This document shows, in pieces, positions 17,969-26,614 of a stretch of 40,392 nucleotides of DNA. Both the position numbers and the translations under genes were made by a program. Position 1 is the stretch's first letter. The number at the start of each line of letters is the position of its first letter. The stretch lies in NCBI GenBank assembly GCA_938017825.1, contig CALIJE010000075.1, positions 1 to 40,392 of the forward strand, written 5' to 3'. Origin of the DNA: an uncultured Flavobacteriaceae bacterium (GTDB taxonomy: Bacteria > Bacteroidota > Bacteroidia > Flavobacteriales > Flavobacteriaceae). The notes beneath the pieces were generated by a model. It ran no database searches, had not been told where the DNA came from, and saw only the letters and a program-made list of their open reading frames with translations.

Positions 17969-18991
17969 CTAGATGCCATACTCCTTTACCGCATCAATGA
18001 AAGCCTTGGCATTTTCAACGGGAATATTAGGGAGTATCCCATGTCCTAAATTTACAATGTATTTGTCTTTTCCGAAGGCATTGATCATTTGGGTGACCAT
18101 TTTCTTGATTTCTTCCGGTGGTGACAATAGACGCGAAGGATCAAAATTTCCCTGAAGTGTTATTTGCCCTCCGCTCAAGTAGCGGGCATTAGGTGCAGAG
18201 CAGGTCCAATCGACCCCTAGTGCCGATGCGCCCGATTTAGCCATGTCACCCAAGGCGAACCAACACCCTTTTCCGAACACGATTACCGGAGCATGGTCTT
18301 TTAAGGCATCGATGATCTGTTGAATATACTGAAACGAAAATTCTTGATAATCGCTCGGTGAAAGCATACCGCCCCAAGAATCGAAAACCTGAACCGCATT
18401 TACCCCTGCCGCTACCTTAGCCTTTAAATAGGCAATCGTCGTATCCGTTATTTTTTGCAACAATTGATGGGCTGCCATGGGCTGGGTGAAACAAAACTCT
18501 TTTGCCTTATCAAAATTCTTACTGCCCTGCCCTTGTACACAGTAACACAAAATCGTCCAGGGAGAACCTGCAAAGCCGATTAGGGGAATCTCATCATTGA
18601 GTTTTTCTTTGGTCACCTTGATGGCCTGCATAACATAATCCAATTCATGATGTACGTCTGGAATGACCACGCGGTCGACGTCAGCTTGGGTACGCACAGG
18701 ACTCGGTAAAAAGGGGCCGAAATTCGGCTTCATCTCTACCGTTATGTTCATGGCTTGCGGAATTACCAAAATATCGGAGAATAGAATTGCCGCGTCCATT
18801 CCGTACCTGCGGATGGGCTGTACTGTGATTTCAGACGCCAATTCGGGCGTTTGGCATCGCGTAAAGAAGTCGTACTTCTTTTTGATTTCCATAAACTCGG
18901 GGAGGTATCGGCCCGCTTGACGCATCATCCATACGGGAGGCCTTTCAACAGTTTCCCCTTTTAGAGCTCTAAGGAACAAATCATTTTTCAT
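17969..18991 (-). CDS. hemE: Uroporphyrinogen decarboxylase
   Basis: 340 residues. It decarboxylates the four acetate side chains of uroporphyrinogen III to give coproporphyrinogen III. The family start [17 protein letters not shown] carries the active-site arginines (R24, R28). D73 lies in [15 protein letters not shown], the catalytic Asp region. [16 protein letters not shown] and the closing [22 protein letters not shown] are signatures. The length matches HemE (about 340-350). It starts only 2 bases after the hemCD stop, so it is in one operon with hemA and hemCD. It is cytosolic. Confidence 0.96.
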   Translation of the reverse strand: MKNDLFLRALKGETVERPPVWMMRQAGRYLPEFMEIKKKYDFFTRCQTPELASEITVQPIRRYGMDAAILFSDILVIPQAMNITVEMKPNFGPFLPSPVRTQADVDRVVIPDVHHELDYVMQAIKVTKEKLNDEIPLIGFAGSPWTILCYCVQGQGSKNFDKAKEFCFTQPMAAHQLLQKITDTTIAYLKAKVAAGVNAVQVFDSWGGMLSPSDYQEFSFQYIQQIIDALKDHAPVIVFGKGCWFALGDMAKSGASALGVDWTCSAPNARYLSGGQITLQGNFDPSRLLSPPEEIKKMVTQMINAFGKDKYIVNLGHGILPNIPVENAKAFIDAVKEYGI

Positions 18992-18993
18992 AT

Positions 18994-20571
18994 TCAGCTT
19001 TTCTTATTCACCAATTCGATTACACTTTCCACCGTCGGCATTTTGGCCACATGAACAGTTTCAAAGTGCTTTCGTGCCTCCTTGGCGGTGGTCTCCCCAA
19101 TACAATAGGCGGCCTTTTTATCCGCAGAATTTTCAAGTAAAAAACTAGTAATCGTAGACGGACTAAAAAAAAGCACCCGCTTTACCCCATCAGGGGCCTT
19201 GACAGGGGAGAGCTTTGTCTCATAGGCTATCACCTCGTTTACGACAATACTATTTTTTGCAAGCACATTCGGCAAATCGTCTAGTCGCATGCTACTGCAA
19301 AAATAGGTTACTTCCAAGCCATCCATATACTCCACCATATGCGCGGCCAACGCCTGGGCATTCTTGGCCACGTAAGTAACTTTTCCGATGCGAGCTTCTA
19401 TTAACTTTTTGGTACGCCGACCCACACAGTAGATATTCTTGAATTTTAAGTTCGCTGTGTCAACACTTGCGGAAAGAGCTTCCACGGCATTTTTACTCGT
19501 GATGATTACATTGCGTATTTCGTTCTTTAATGATGCAGCCGGAATGCGATTCGGATAGATTTTTACAAAATCATCGGAGTCGACCTTCATTCTTTTATCC
19601 AATAATTGTCGCTGATCCCTGGTCAACTTTCTCGTAGAGTATACCGTTGCACGTTGCTCGAATACTTCGACTTCGTTCATTAAACGCTTAGCTCCACGAT
19701 CAAGCAGTGCATCGGCACAACTTTGTGCAAGACCTTGATGTTTTCCGATCAAAGTCGTCTTTTCGATCGACAGTTTTTTGCTGCCGTCGGCACTGAGCAC
19801 GACGCCTTTTAAGGTAATCTCCTCTTCCTTGATAAATGCCAAAGCCCCGATAGGTGCAGAACAACCCCCCTCAAGAATCCGTAGAAATCCACGCTCCAAA
19901 TTGGTACAGATTTCAGTAGGCCGGTGATTTAGTTCTTCGCAGGCCGCCCGTACGAATTCATCGTTTTCCATGGCCGCTATCATGATAGCCCCTTGCGCCG
20001 GTGCCGGTAGCATCCAAGTAAGTCCGATGGTATTCTCAGGCTCGATCCCTATGCGCTCCAAACCAGCTGCGGCGAAAATGGCGCCATTCCAATTGCTCTG
20101 CTTCAGTTTTTCGTGCCTATTGTTGACGTTGCCTCGAAGCCCTACAACGGTATGGGTCGGATATCGGTTGAGCCATTGGGCTTTTCTGCGCAGGCTTCCC
20201 GTCGCTATTATGGCCTCTTGTTGCGCCAAAAATTCCTGGTTGCCTTTGTAGGCCAATATATCATAGAAGTTACCTCGTTCCAAAACCGCTGCCTGAACAA
20301 TGCCCTCTGGTAGTTTTGTAGGTACGTCCTTTAGGGAATGTACAGCGATATCTATCTCACCATTGAGCATCGCCACATCCAGGGTTTTGGTAAAAATTCC
20401 CGTTACCCCGAGTTCATAAAGCGGTTTGTCCAATACCAGATCTCCTTCAGACTTTACGGGCACCAGCACCGCCTGATTGCCAAGAGCTTCCAATTGCTCT
20501 TTAACGGTATTGGCCTGCCATAAGGCCAATTCACTATCACGGGTGCCAATACGAATGAGCCGCTCTTTCAT
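18994..20571 (-). CDS. hemCD: Fused porphobilinogen deaminase - uroporphyrinogen III synthase
   Basis: 525 residues in one frame. Residues 1-about 300 are Hem[23 protein letters not shown] with catalytic D82, [18 protein letters not shown], and C237 in [10 protein letters not shown], which carries the dipyrromethane cofactor. After a linker (about 300-325), residues about 340-525 look like HemD, a poorly conserved family: [59 protein letters not shown] and [12 protein letters not shown]. The chain would convert porphobilinogen to hydroxymethylbilane and then close the ring with inversion of ring D. The HemD part is slightly short (about 200 residues). It overlaps hemA by 4 bases and precedes hemE by 2. 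Confidence 0.9.
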   Translation of the reverse strand: MKERLIRIGTRDSELALWQANTVKEQLEALGNQAVLVPVKSEGDLVLDKPLYELGVTGIFTKTLDVAMLNGEIDIAVHSLKDVPTKLPEGIVQAAVLERGNFYDILAYKGNQEFLAQQEAIIATGSLRRKAQWLNRYPTHTVVGLRGNVNNRHEKLKQSNWNGAIFAAAGLERIGIEPENTIGLTWMLPAPAQGAIMIAAMENDEFVRAACEELNHRPTEICTNLERGFLRILEGGCSAPIGALAFIKEEEITLKGVVLSADGSKKLSIEKTTLIGKHQGLAQSCADALLDRGAKRLMNEVEVFEQRATVYSTRKLTRDQRQLLDKRMKVDSDDFVKIYPNRIPAASLKNEIRNVIITSKNAVEALSASVDTANLKFKNIYCVGRRTKKLIEARIGKVTYVAKNAQALAAHMVEYMDGLEVTYFCSSMRLDDLPNVLAKNSIVVNEVIAYETKLSPVKAPDGVKRVLFFSPSTITSFLLENSADKKAAYCIGETTAKEARKHFETVHVAKMPTVESVIELVNKKS

Positions 20572-21827
20572 TTTTCAGTATCTATTTCCAATTGAAATAC
20601 CTTTTGAATTAGCTCAAGACTAGAATCGGCATCTATACTCTCATCCTTGAGATGATTTGCGAATTGCTTCGTGATTTTTTGAATGATCCGATCAGAAATA
20701 GCATCTGCATGACCGGTATTGAAATCGGTTATTTTTTTAGATTGATAATCGAGTTCCTCATCTTTGATAGACCGAAGCTTATTCTTCAACGCCTTGATAA
20801 CCGGAGCAAATTTTCGGGTTTCCAGCCATTGGTTAAAATCGTGCTTAACCTCCTCGATGATGGCTTCGGCCTGGGGTATGAATTTTTTACGATGTGCCAA
20901 GGTGCTATCGGTAATCTGGGAAAGCGCATCTAAATGAATAATAGAAACATTTTCCAATTCAGCAACATCTTCCGCAACGTTCCTGGGAATCGATAAATCT
21001 AGAATCAATAAAGGGTTTTTGGTATAGATCAAATCTTTAGAAATGGTAGGCGACTGTGCTCCGGTAGCCACCACGAGTACATCGGTCTTGCGAATTTCTG
21101 TCTGCAGATCGCCATAATCCTTTACAATGAGATTAAATTTGCCAGCAATCTTTTCTGCCTTGTTCTTAGTGCGGTTGATAAGGGTTATATGGTTGTTTTT
21201 GGTATGCTTGATCAGATTTTCACAAGTGTTTCTACCGATTTTGCCCGTACCAAAAAGCAATATATTCTTTTCTGAAATATCCGGAACCTTCTTGATTATG
21301 TACTGCACCGATGCAAAGGCAACCGAGGTGGCACCTGAAGAAATCTCCGTTTCATTCTTTATGCGCTTACTCGCTTGTATCACTGCATTGCACAGTCGCT
21401 CAATAAACGGATTGGCTATCCCAAGTTTTTTAGATCGTGTAAAACTGCTTCGCACCTGACTTATAATTTCAAAATCACCTAAAATTTGACTGTCAAGACC
21501 TGTTCCTACCCGAAACAAATGCCCAATGGCGTCATTATTTTTGTGTACATAAGCGACTTCTTGAAATTCCTCTACGGATCCCAAGGTTGCATCACACAAT
21601 AATTTGATCAATTGAAAAGGGTGCTGGGCAAAACCATGTAGCTCAGTTCTATTGCATGTTGAGGTGACCAAAAGCCCGTCAACGCCCTCTGCCTTCGCCT
21701 GAAGCAACAATTGCTTCATTGCGGGCTCATTTAGACTAAATTTGCCACGCACGTCGGCATCGGCCTTTTTATAATTAAGGCCAACGGTATAAAACGAATT
21801 GTGTCTGGAAATATGGTAATCCTTCAT
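20568..21827 (-). CDS. hemA: Glutamyl-tRNA reductase
   Basis: 419 residues from the ATG at 21825-21827. The frame opens 7 codons earlier (21848), but that ATG overlaps the likely -7 promoter box, and relatives begin M-K-x-x-x-I-S-x-H-x-x-F-Y-x-V-G-L as here. It reduces glutamyl-tRNA(Glu) with NADPH to glutamate-1-semialdehyde, the first step of the C5 route. Catalytic C58 sits in VTSTCNRTE. VGTGLDSQILGDFEI and SSGATSVAFASVQYI are hallmark blocks. The NADPH domain has ILLFGTGKIGRNTCENL, and the C-terminal helix (about 315-419) is the dimerisation domain. The first gene of hemA-hemCD-hemE, divergent from an AraC regulator across 201 bases. Confidence 0.95.
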   Translation of the reverse strand: MKDYHISRHNSFYTVGLNYKKADADVRGKFSLNEPAMKQLLLQAKAEGVDGLLVTSTCNRTELHGFAQHPFQLIKLLCDATLGSVEEFQEVAYVHKNNDAIGHLFRVGTGLDSQILGDFEIISQVRSSFTRSKKLGIANPFIERLCNAVIQASKRIKNETEISSGATSVAFASVQYIIKKVPDISEKNILLFGTGKIGRNTCENLIKHTKNNHITLINRTKNKAEKIAGKFNLIVKDYGDLQTEIRKTDVLVVATGAQSPTISKDLIYTKNPLLILDLSIPRNVAEDVAELENVSIIHLDALSQITDSTLAHRKKFIPQAEAIIEEVKHDFNQWLETRKFAPVIKALKNKLRSIKDEELDYQSKKITDFNTGHADAISDRIIQKITKQFANHLKDESIDADSSLELIQKVFQLEIDTEK

Positions 21828-21845
21828 GCAACTTAGGAACGCTGG

Positions 21846-21853
21846 CAAAAATA
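21846..21853 (-). promoter_or_regulatory. -7 promoter element of the hemA operon
   Basis: Minus strand TATTTTTG, a complete TAnnTTTG match, ends 18 bases before the hemA ATG. No good -33 TTTG lies at 17-23 bases. Its position inside the longer open frame supports the shorter HemA start. Confidence 0.5.
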
Positions 21854-21921
21854 AGCCGATACCTCAGCGAAAAATAACGCTAGCGGAACAATAAATACCG
21901 ATGCGCGTTTTTTTGGAGAAA

Positions 21922-21956
21922 TTTGAGACGTTTATCATGCAATTGTCATAAATTTA
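21922..21956 (+). promoter_or_regulatory. Candidate promoter of the AraC-family gene
   Basis: TTTG (21922-21925), a 23-base spacer and TAAATTTA (21949-21956) fit the phylum's promoter pattern with one mismatch in the -7 box. The element ends 72 bases before the ATG, leaving the palindrome at 21985-22005 in the leader. Confidence 0.4.
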
Positions 21957-21984
21957 TAGGCTTTACAGCCATTTTGTTCTTTTT

Positions 21985-22005
21985 TATTTAGAACACTTCT
22001 AAATA
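21985..22005. promoter_or_regulatory. 21-bp perfect palindrome, probable operator upstream of the AraC gene
   Basis: TATTTAGAA (21985-21993) and TTCTAAATA (21997-22005) are exact inverted repeats separated by CAC. The right end is 23 bases before the AraC-family ATG, and the whole lies in the hemA/AraC divergent region. Dyad symmetry with odd spacing suggests a homodimeric repressor site rather than an AraC-type direct repeat. No U-tract follows, so a terminator is unlikely. Confidence 0.6.
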
Positions 22006-22028
22006 GTTTGATTTTAATTTTCTACCCT

Positions 22029-22919
22029 ATGGATGTCAAAAATATCGCTAGCGGTTCATTTGAGGAAATACTTATCGAAGATGGATTCTATGTCCTTAAA
22101 ATTCAGAACGATACGGCCCAGATTCAAAAAGTTAACCGTGAAATCAAAAGCACATTTATTCAGTTTCATTTCTGTTTAAAGGGCAATGCCAAGTTCATCT
22201 TTAATCAGGGCCGCTATGCTCTTGAAGTATCGGAGGAAAATTCCCTTTTGCTATACAATACCCAGATAGATCTGCCCTTGAACTTAGAATTGAACGCAAA
22301 TTCATGGCTTGTGTCGGTCGTGATGACTATTCGAAAGTTTCATTCCTTATTCTCGAAAGAGGCCAATTATATTCCGTTTTTGAGTACCGAAAACAAGGAC
22401 AAAAAATACTATTCCCAGGAAGGGGTGAGTCCGGCAATTGCCGTAATCCTAAGTCAAGTAATGAACTATAAGTTGCATCACTCCATTAAGGAACTTTACA
22501 TCAAAGGGAAGGTTTATGAACTGATCGCACTGTACTTTAATAAAAATTCAGACGCCGATATAGCACAATGTCCATTCTTGGTAGACGAGGACAATGTTCG
22601 GCGTATTCGAATGGCCAAAGAAATCATGATTTCCCGAATGGCCGAACCACCAACCTTGGCAGAATTATCGGAGGAAATCGGCCTGTCACTTAAAAAATTG
22701 AAAGAGGGCTTTAAGCAAATCTATGGTGCTTCGGTCTTTAGTTTTCTCTTCGATTATAAGATGGAATATGCTCGGAAAATGCTCGAAACCGGACAACATA
22801 ACGTCAATGAAGTAGGTCTAAAAGTAGGCTATAGTACAGCAAGTCATTTTATAACCGCTTTTAAGAAAAAGTATGGCACTACACCGAAGAAATACCTTAT
22901 GGGTTCGGTACAAAACTGA
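22029..22919 (+). CDS. AraC-family transcriptional regulator
   Basis: 296 residues from ATG 22029. A TTG seven codons upstream is in frame but lies next to the palindrome, and MDVKNIASGSFEEILIEDGFYVLKIQ looks like a natural start. The N-terminal part (about 1-190) is a cupin-like sensor (FIQFHFCLKGNAKFIFNQGRYAL). The C-terminal 100 residues hold two helix-turn-helix units: PPTLAELSEEIGLSLKKLKEGFKQIYG and NVNEVGLKVGYSTASHFITAFKKKYGTTPKKY. It is divergent from the hemA operon and upstream of the six-gene block and hemH, so heme-synthesis control is a reasonable inference. The inducer is unknown. Confidence 0.9.
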   Translation: MDVKNIASGSFEEILIEDGFYVLKIQNDTAQIQKVNREIKSTFIQFHFCLKGNAKFIFNQGRYALEVSEENSLLLYNTQIDLPLNLELNANSWLVSVVMTIRKFHSLFSKEANYIPFLSTENKDKKYYSQEGVSPAIAVILSQVMNYKLHHSIKELYIKGKVYELIALYFNKNSDADIAQCPFLVDEDNVRRIRMAKEIMISRMAEPPTLAELSEEIGLSLKKLKEGFKQIYGASVFSFLFDYKMEYARKMLETGQHNVNEVGLKVGYSTASHFITAFKKKYGTTPKKYLMGSVQN

Positions 22920-22936
22920 TCAATATCAGTATCCTA

Positions 22937-22989
22937 AACAGACCATATAGTCTGTTGCTATTTCCTAAGACCCCTATACTAGGGAAATA
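22937..22989 (+). terminator. Two stem-loops after the AraC-family gene
   Basis: AACAGAC (22937-22943) pairs with GTCTGTT (22950-22956) around CATATA. Then TATTTCCTA (22959-22967) pairs with TAGGGAAATA (22980-22989) with a one-base bulge. They lie 18-70 bases after the stop in a convergent intergenic region. No U-tract follows on the plus strand, so the terminator role is tentative. Confidence 0.4.
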
Positions 22990-23034
22990 CCAAAAAAAAA
23001 TCGGCTTACAGACAAACTACTTGGTTTATTAGGC

Positions 23035-23877
23035 CTAAAGTGGCCTAGCGACCATAATTCCCGTATTTTTCTTGATTTTTTTTAAATAATCAACCAATGG
23101 GAGCTCTGAAACTTCAACTTCGTTCGAAATTGTTGACGCATGCAATAGGTGAATGCGACCGTCTTTTTCTCGTGTGGCTATTCCTGTATGGGTAATGTCC
23201 AATCCACTGATCGAAGTGGTTAAGGCAATGATATCTCCGGTCTGAATCAAATGTTCATTTGCCTCGATTTCATCTTGTGCCAAAATGCACAATTCTTGCG
23301 CATTCAAAAAGTTCTCAGAAGCCTTTATTTTTTCATAATTGCCATCGTCTTTCAAGAACGGATATAGCTCACGATGACTACTCATGAAATCAATTTTCTT
23401 GGTACTGGTCTTACCACCAAGATCATTGGTCACATTTTTCAACAAGCCCTTTTGTTCGTTATTGGCGATCCATTCAGAAAAGTAATGCAGACGTGAGGCA
23501 TAGCCATTCAGATTCCCATCTTTATAGCGTATGTGTTCCAAGGCCTCGGTGAATTCATCAAATCCGGCTTCTCCGTTTCGAAGTAGCCGACTAAATGCCA
23601 ACACGTTCTCGACATAAGTGGTACAATCCAGTCCTTGAAGATTTATGACCAGGGTCTCGGTTTCTCCGATCTCAAGGGTTTTGGCAACATATGGGGTACC
23701 CAAAAAGGTCTTCCCGATCGCCACTATCGTTTTTCCGAATTCCTTTTCCAATAGGCCGTCTACTTCTATGGTTTTATCGGCTACCGCTTGCCTATCGGCC
23801 GGCGAACAGGTAATTTGTTGGGCGGCGATTGTTTGAACCCCCAAAACAAGTACGATAAGATATCCCAGAAACTTCAT
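23035..23877 (-). CDS. Secreted DUF1460 (NlpC/P60-like amidase) protein
   Basis: 280 residues with a signal peptide (1-19, ending IAAQ). The DUF1460 family belongs to the papain-like NlpC/P60 superfamily and is thought to cut cell-wall muropeptides. The catalytic pair is visible: C85 in QGLDCTTYVENVLAFSRL and H230 in DITHTGIA. The segment HYFSEWIANNEQKGLLKNVTNDLGG and the late LLHASTISNEVEV (a family block) support the call. The length is typical. It is transcribed toward the AraC gene and away from the six-gene block; a perfect TATTTTTG -7 box lies 19 bases before its start. It is likely periplasmic. The exact bond cut is not known. Confidence 0.88.
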   Translation of the reverse strand: MKFLGYLIVLVLGVQTIAAQQITCSPADRQAVADKTIEVDGLLEKEFGKTIVAIGKTFLGTPYVAKTLEIGETETLVINLQGLDCTTYVENVLAFSRLLRNGEAGFDEFTEALEHIRYKDGNLNGYASRLHYFSEWIANNEQKGLLKNVTNDLGGKTSTKKIDFMSSHRELYPFLKDDGNYEKIKASENFLNAQELCILAQDEIEANEHLIQTGDIIALTTSISGLDITHTGIATREKDGRIHLLHASTISNEVEVSELPLVDYLKKIKKNTGIMVARPL

Positions 23878-23896
23878 TCAAATCCCATATTCAATT

Positions 23897-23904
23897 CAAA
23901 AATA
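23897..23904 (-). promoter_or_regulatory. -7 promoter element of the DUF1460 gene
   Basis: Minus strand TATTTTTG, a full TAnnTTTG match, with 19 bases between it and the ATG at 23877. A TTTG lies only 10 bases further upstream, too close to be a standard -33. Confidence 0.45.
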
Positions 23905-23980
23905 CATATAAATGCAAAGGCATACCTGCTTAATTTTATTGGCTTGCGTAACAAAAGTCGATTTCTTGATACAAATAATG

Positions 23981-24005
23981 GAACACTTCTCCGATAGTGT
24001 TTTTT
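23981..24005 (+). promoter_or_regulatory. Stem-loop and shared 10-mer upstream of the six-gene block
   Basis: GAACACTTCT (23981-23990) is identical to the core of the AraC palindrome (21991-22000) and keeps the GAA-CAC-TTC dyad. The same bases can instead form the stem AACACT (23982-23987)/AGTGTT (23996-24001) followed by T residues to 24005. The element is 62-87 bases before the ATG at 24068. It could be an operator half-site, or an attenuator-like hairpin if transcription starts upstream. Confidence 0.35.
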
Positions 24006-24067
24006 CAACTCAGTTTTTTTACCGAAATTGAAAGTTCAAATTTTCTAAACTAAAAACACAGCATATT

Positions 24068-25411
24068 ATGGCCGATGAATTTGATTTATTAGAAACCGAA
24101 TCGAACTCCAAACAAGAGAAAGTAGATGTGAATTGGGGCAAGGCGGTTGACCAAATGAAGTCTAAGCTCGCACAGGAAGATGACCCGGAGGTGCGCCAAA
24201 AAATATTGAATGCAACGCTAGACGACGTAGTAGGAATGGCCGAAAAAGACCGTACCACCTTGCTCGATGCCATAAAGGACCTAACCGATTACCAAGATGA
24301 GGTAGGTATCATCTTCGAAAAGTTCTCGACCCTAAATGCCGCAGAGCAAAAGGTAATCGATGATGCTCAGAAAGCACTTGATCGCGCGAAGGTAGCTTTA
24401 GAGGATGCTGAAAAAGTTAAGGATAATTGGTGGAATAACCTGTGGGGGCGTAAATCGAAGATAAAGAAGCGACAGGCAGAATTGGAAGCCGCTCAAAAAA
24501 CCAGGGATGGTGCCGACATGAAAGCCAAGGCCATGTTTCAAGAACGTATTGAATCGGCCGATGTACAAACTTTGTTAAGCGAGCTTTCCTACAAGAGTCA
24601 GGCCGCGGTTGGGCGCTTGAAAAATCGGGAGACCGAAATCAAGGAAGTCGAGGATAAACTACAGGTTGCCATTGTTGAGGCCAGTAAGAACCATACAAAG
24701 TCGCTCGAGAAAAAGAAAGAGACCGAGGCCAAACTAGAGGAACAGTATGCCTTGCTTAAACAAGCACGCCAAGCTCTGGAAGAAATATCCGACAAACAAT
24801 CGGCCGCATATTCAGAAGCCATTGGGAAAGTCACCACGATCGAACAAAAGGTAGAAGAGCTCGAAGGCTTAAAAAACGCTTATACCACCCTAGCTGCCAG
24901 TAAGGATAGTTTTGTACACAAACACAACCTTACGATCAAGGTGCTCACCTCCTTGCGCAGTAACTTGCAAACGCATCGTGCCAAATTGAAAAGTGATACC
25001 GACGAAAGGTTAAAGTACTATGATGGTTATGTTGTAGCCTTGAAGGCACGTACCGATCAGGAATTTGCTGCTATATTAGAACATCTTGGCGTTAAGACAG
25101 ATGAGCACATAGGTTCAACGTTGGCGGCTATGCATACGGCCAGTGCCAAGGCACGACAAGAAATGATGGATAATATTCCGGTTCATGAAAAAGTAATGCA
25201 AGGGGTCTATTCCAGCTATGCCGAATCCTTGCAGGAAATTAGGATCAAAGATGCCGATATTCAAAAGAACTTTGCGGATCGCTATGGTATCGACATGAAA
25301 GAAATTTTCGAGGAATTCTACGCCACGGATGGCAATGCGCCGTCTAACGATGGGGGCGACGACACGCCGACACCACCAAAACCAACCGTAGAGGACGATT
25401 TGTTAAGCTAA
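24068..25411 (+). CDS. Coiled-coil protein, first gene of the six-gene block (possibly distant TelA-like)
   Basis: 447 residues, no signal peptide or membrane span. It is almost wholly helical, with long heptad stretches: about 90-118 (AAEQKVIDDAQKALDRAKVALEDAEK) and 130-290 (KSKIKKRQAELEAAQ to KVEELEGLKNAYT). Between them is a Trp-rich basic hinge, W121, W122, W126 then R128/K129/K131/K133/K134, which could touch membrane. The C-terminal tail (about 415-447) is Gly/Asp/Pro/Thr-rich and ends VEDDLLS, echoing FDLLE near the N-terminus. The helical layout recalls TelA/KlaA-type proteins, but I see no decisive motif. Databases sometimes label such proteins 'microtubule-binding' by coiled-coil similarity only. 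It is cytosolic, and 147 bases separate it from the next gene. Confidence 0.75.
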   Translation: MADEFDLLETESNSKQEKVDVNWGKAVDQMKSKLAQEDDPEVRQKILNATLDDVVGMAEKDRTTLLDAIKDLTDYQDEVGIIFEKFSTLNAAEQKVIDDAQKALDRAKVALEDAEKVKDNWWNNLWGRKSKIKKRQAELEAAQKTRDGADMKAKAMFQERIESADVQTLLSELSYKSQAAVGRLKNRETEIKEVEDKLQVAIVEASKNHTKSLEKKKETEAKLEEQYALLKQARQALEEISDKQSAAYSEAIGKVTTIEQKVEELEGLKNAYTTLAASKDSFVHKHNLTIKVLTSLRSNLQTHRAKLKSDTDERLKYYDGYVVALKARTDQEFAAILEHLGVKTDEHIGSTLAAMHTASAKARQEMMDNIPVHEKVMQGVYSSYAESLQEIRIKDADIQKNFADRYGIDMKEIFEEFYATDGNAPSNDGGDDTPTPPKPTVEDDLLS

Positions 25412-25558
25412 ACATCAGGTAAAGCATTCTGCATTACAACATTTTCAATGGTTTTTTGAGCTGCCGAAAACAAAGTCACAGCGATTTGGTTTTCATTGGT
25501 AATCATGACCGATACATTCAAGAATAATTCAGCGAACAATTAGTAAAAGCTCTTATCA

Positions 25559-26614
25559 ATGTCTATCAATCAAATCGTAACACCCTTAGACAGTGCTGTT
25601 CTAGAAACGAAGGAACAGTATCGGGTATACTTTAAAATTGTTACACATGCCTTTGATGAATTGGTCTTGAAAATGGCAGAACAGCAAATTTGCACCCCTT
25701 TGGAAGCAAAGTTCGTAAAGCAATACTGTGAACTTCTTACCTATTCCCTTGAAGCCTTTCGCGTTAAATACCTATACGATGAGGATGAAAAAATGCGCAT
25801 AGACCTTACCGAATCTGGCTTCCCCAACTATTTGGAGTTTCGATATCTCTACAACGATTTGGAGTTAAAACACGATCACATTACCAAACTGCCTAAGGCG
25901 GCCGCGCTAAAATCCGAATTTTTGGAGACCCTGTTAAAGAATAAGCAAGCCGTTTCTGAACGAAAGCTGCAGCAGGCCGCATCGATCATTTACTATTCAT
26001 CTGTACAGCCAGAGTTTATATTTAAGAAATTCGTGCAAGGAAAAATTTTGGAGCACAATGTCGACAAAGAAGGGCAGTACCTAGTGAGCTGGTCTTTTTA
26101 TGACGTTACTCATAACCGCCCCTTTATCTGTTTCATGTATTTTGATCTATACAAACAGGAGCTGGCATCATACAAGCAAAAAATTTACGAGGTTCTAGAA
26201 GAAACGGCAGATCGCAACATGAGTCTCGATATGATGGCCTATGCCATTGACAAGAAATTACCTAAGCTGTGGCCAAAGAAATTAAAGAAAATGGATTTGG
26301 GGCCCTTGCATAATGTCTTTGCCAAAGACGAATTGATCATAACCCATACCGTTTTGGAGGCTATTGGCAAGAAAACACTCGACTTATCTGCTTTTGCACT
26401 ATCCTTGAGAATTGATGAAACCATTTCGACCGACAGTTTCGCAGAAGGTGGATTTTTCAAGAAACAATACCTTCAGGTCTGGGCACCAACTAAGGTAAAC
26501 ACCTATTTAATGGCACCGCACCGAGTCATACAAGTATTTTACGACAACATCCCGGAAGCGTTGCATTTATTAACTAAAGAGCCAATTGAGGTTCCTGCCG
26601 TAAAACTAGATTAA
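25559..26614 (+). CDS. Uncharacterised protein, second gene of the six-gene block
   Basis: 351 residues, soluble, no signal peptide. The N-terminal half (about 1-165) is helical (YRVYFKIVTHAFDELVLKMAEQ; QAVSERKLQQAASIIYYSS). The centre and C-terminus are beta-rich (GQYLVSWSFYDVTHNRPFICFMYFDLY; VNTYLMAPHRVIQVFYDNI). I do not recognise a family or catalytic motif. The stop TAA overlaps the ATG of the AAA ATPase gene by one base, so the two products are probably made in fixed ratio and may form a complex. An adaptor or substrate-recognition role is inference only. Confidence 0.7.
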   Translation: MSINQIVTPLDSAVLETKEQYRVYFKIVTHAFDELVLKMAEQQICTPLEAKFVKQYCELLTYSLEAFRVKYLYDEDEKMRIDLTESGFPNYLEFRYLYNDLELKHDHITKLPKAAALKSEFLETLLKNKQAVSERKLQQAASIIYYSSVQPEFIFKKFVQGKILEHNVDKEGQYLVSWSFYDVTHNRPFICFMYFDLYKQELASYKQKIYEVLEETADRNMSLDMMAYAIDKKLPKLWPKKLKKMDLGPLHNVFAKDELIITHTVLEAIGKKTLDLSAFALSLRIDETISTDSFAEGGFFKKQYLQVWAPTKVNTYLMAPHRVIQVFYDNIPEALHLLTKEPIEVPAVKLD

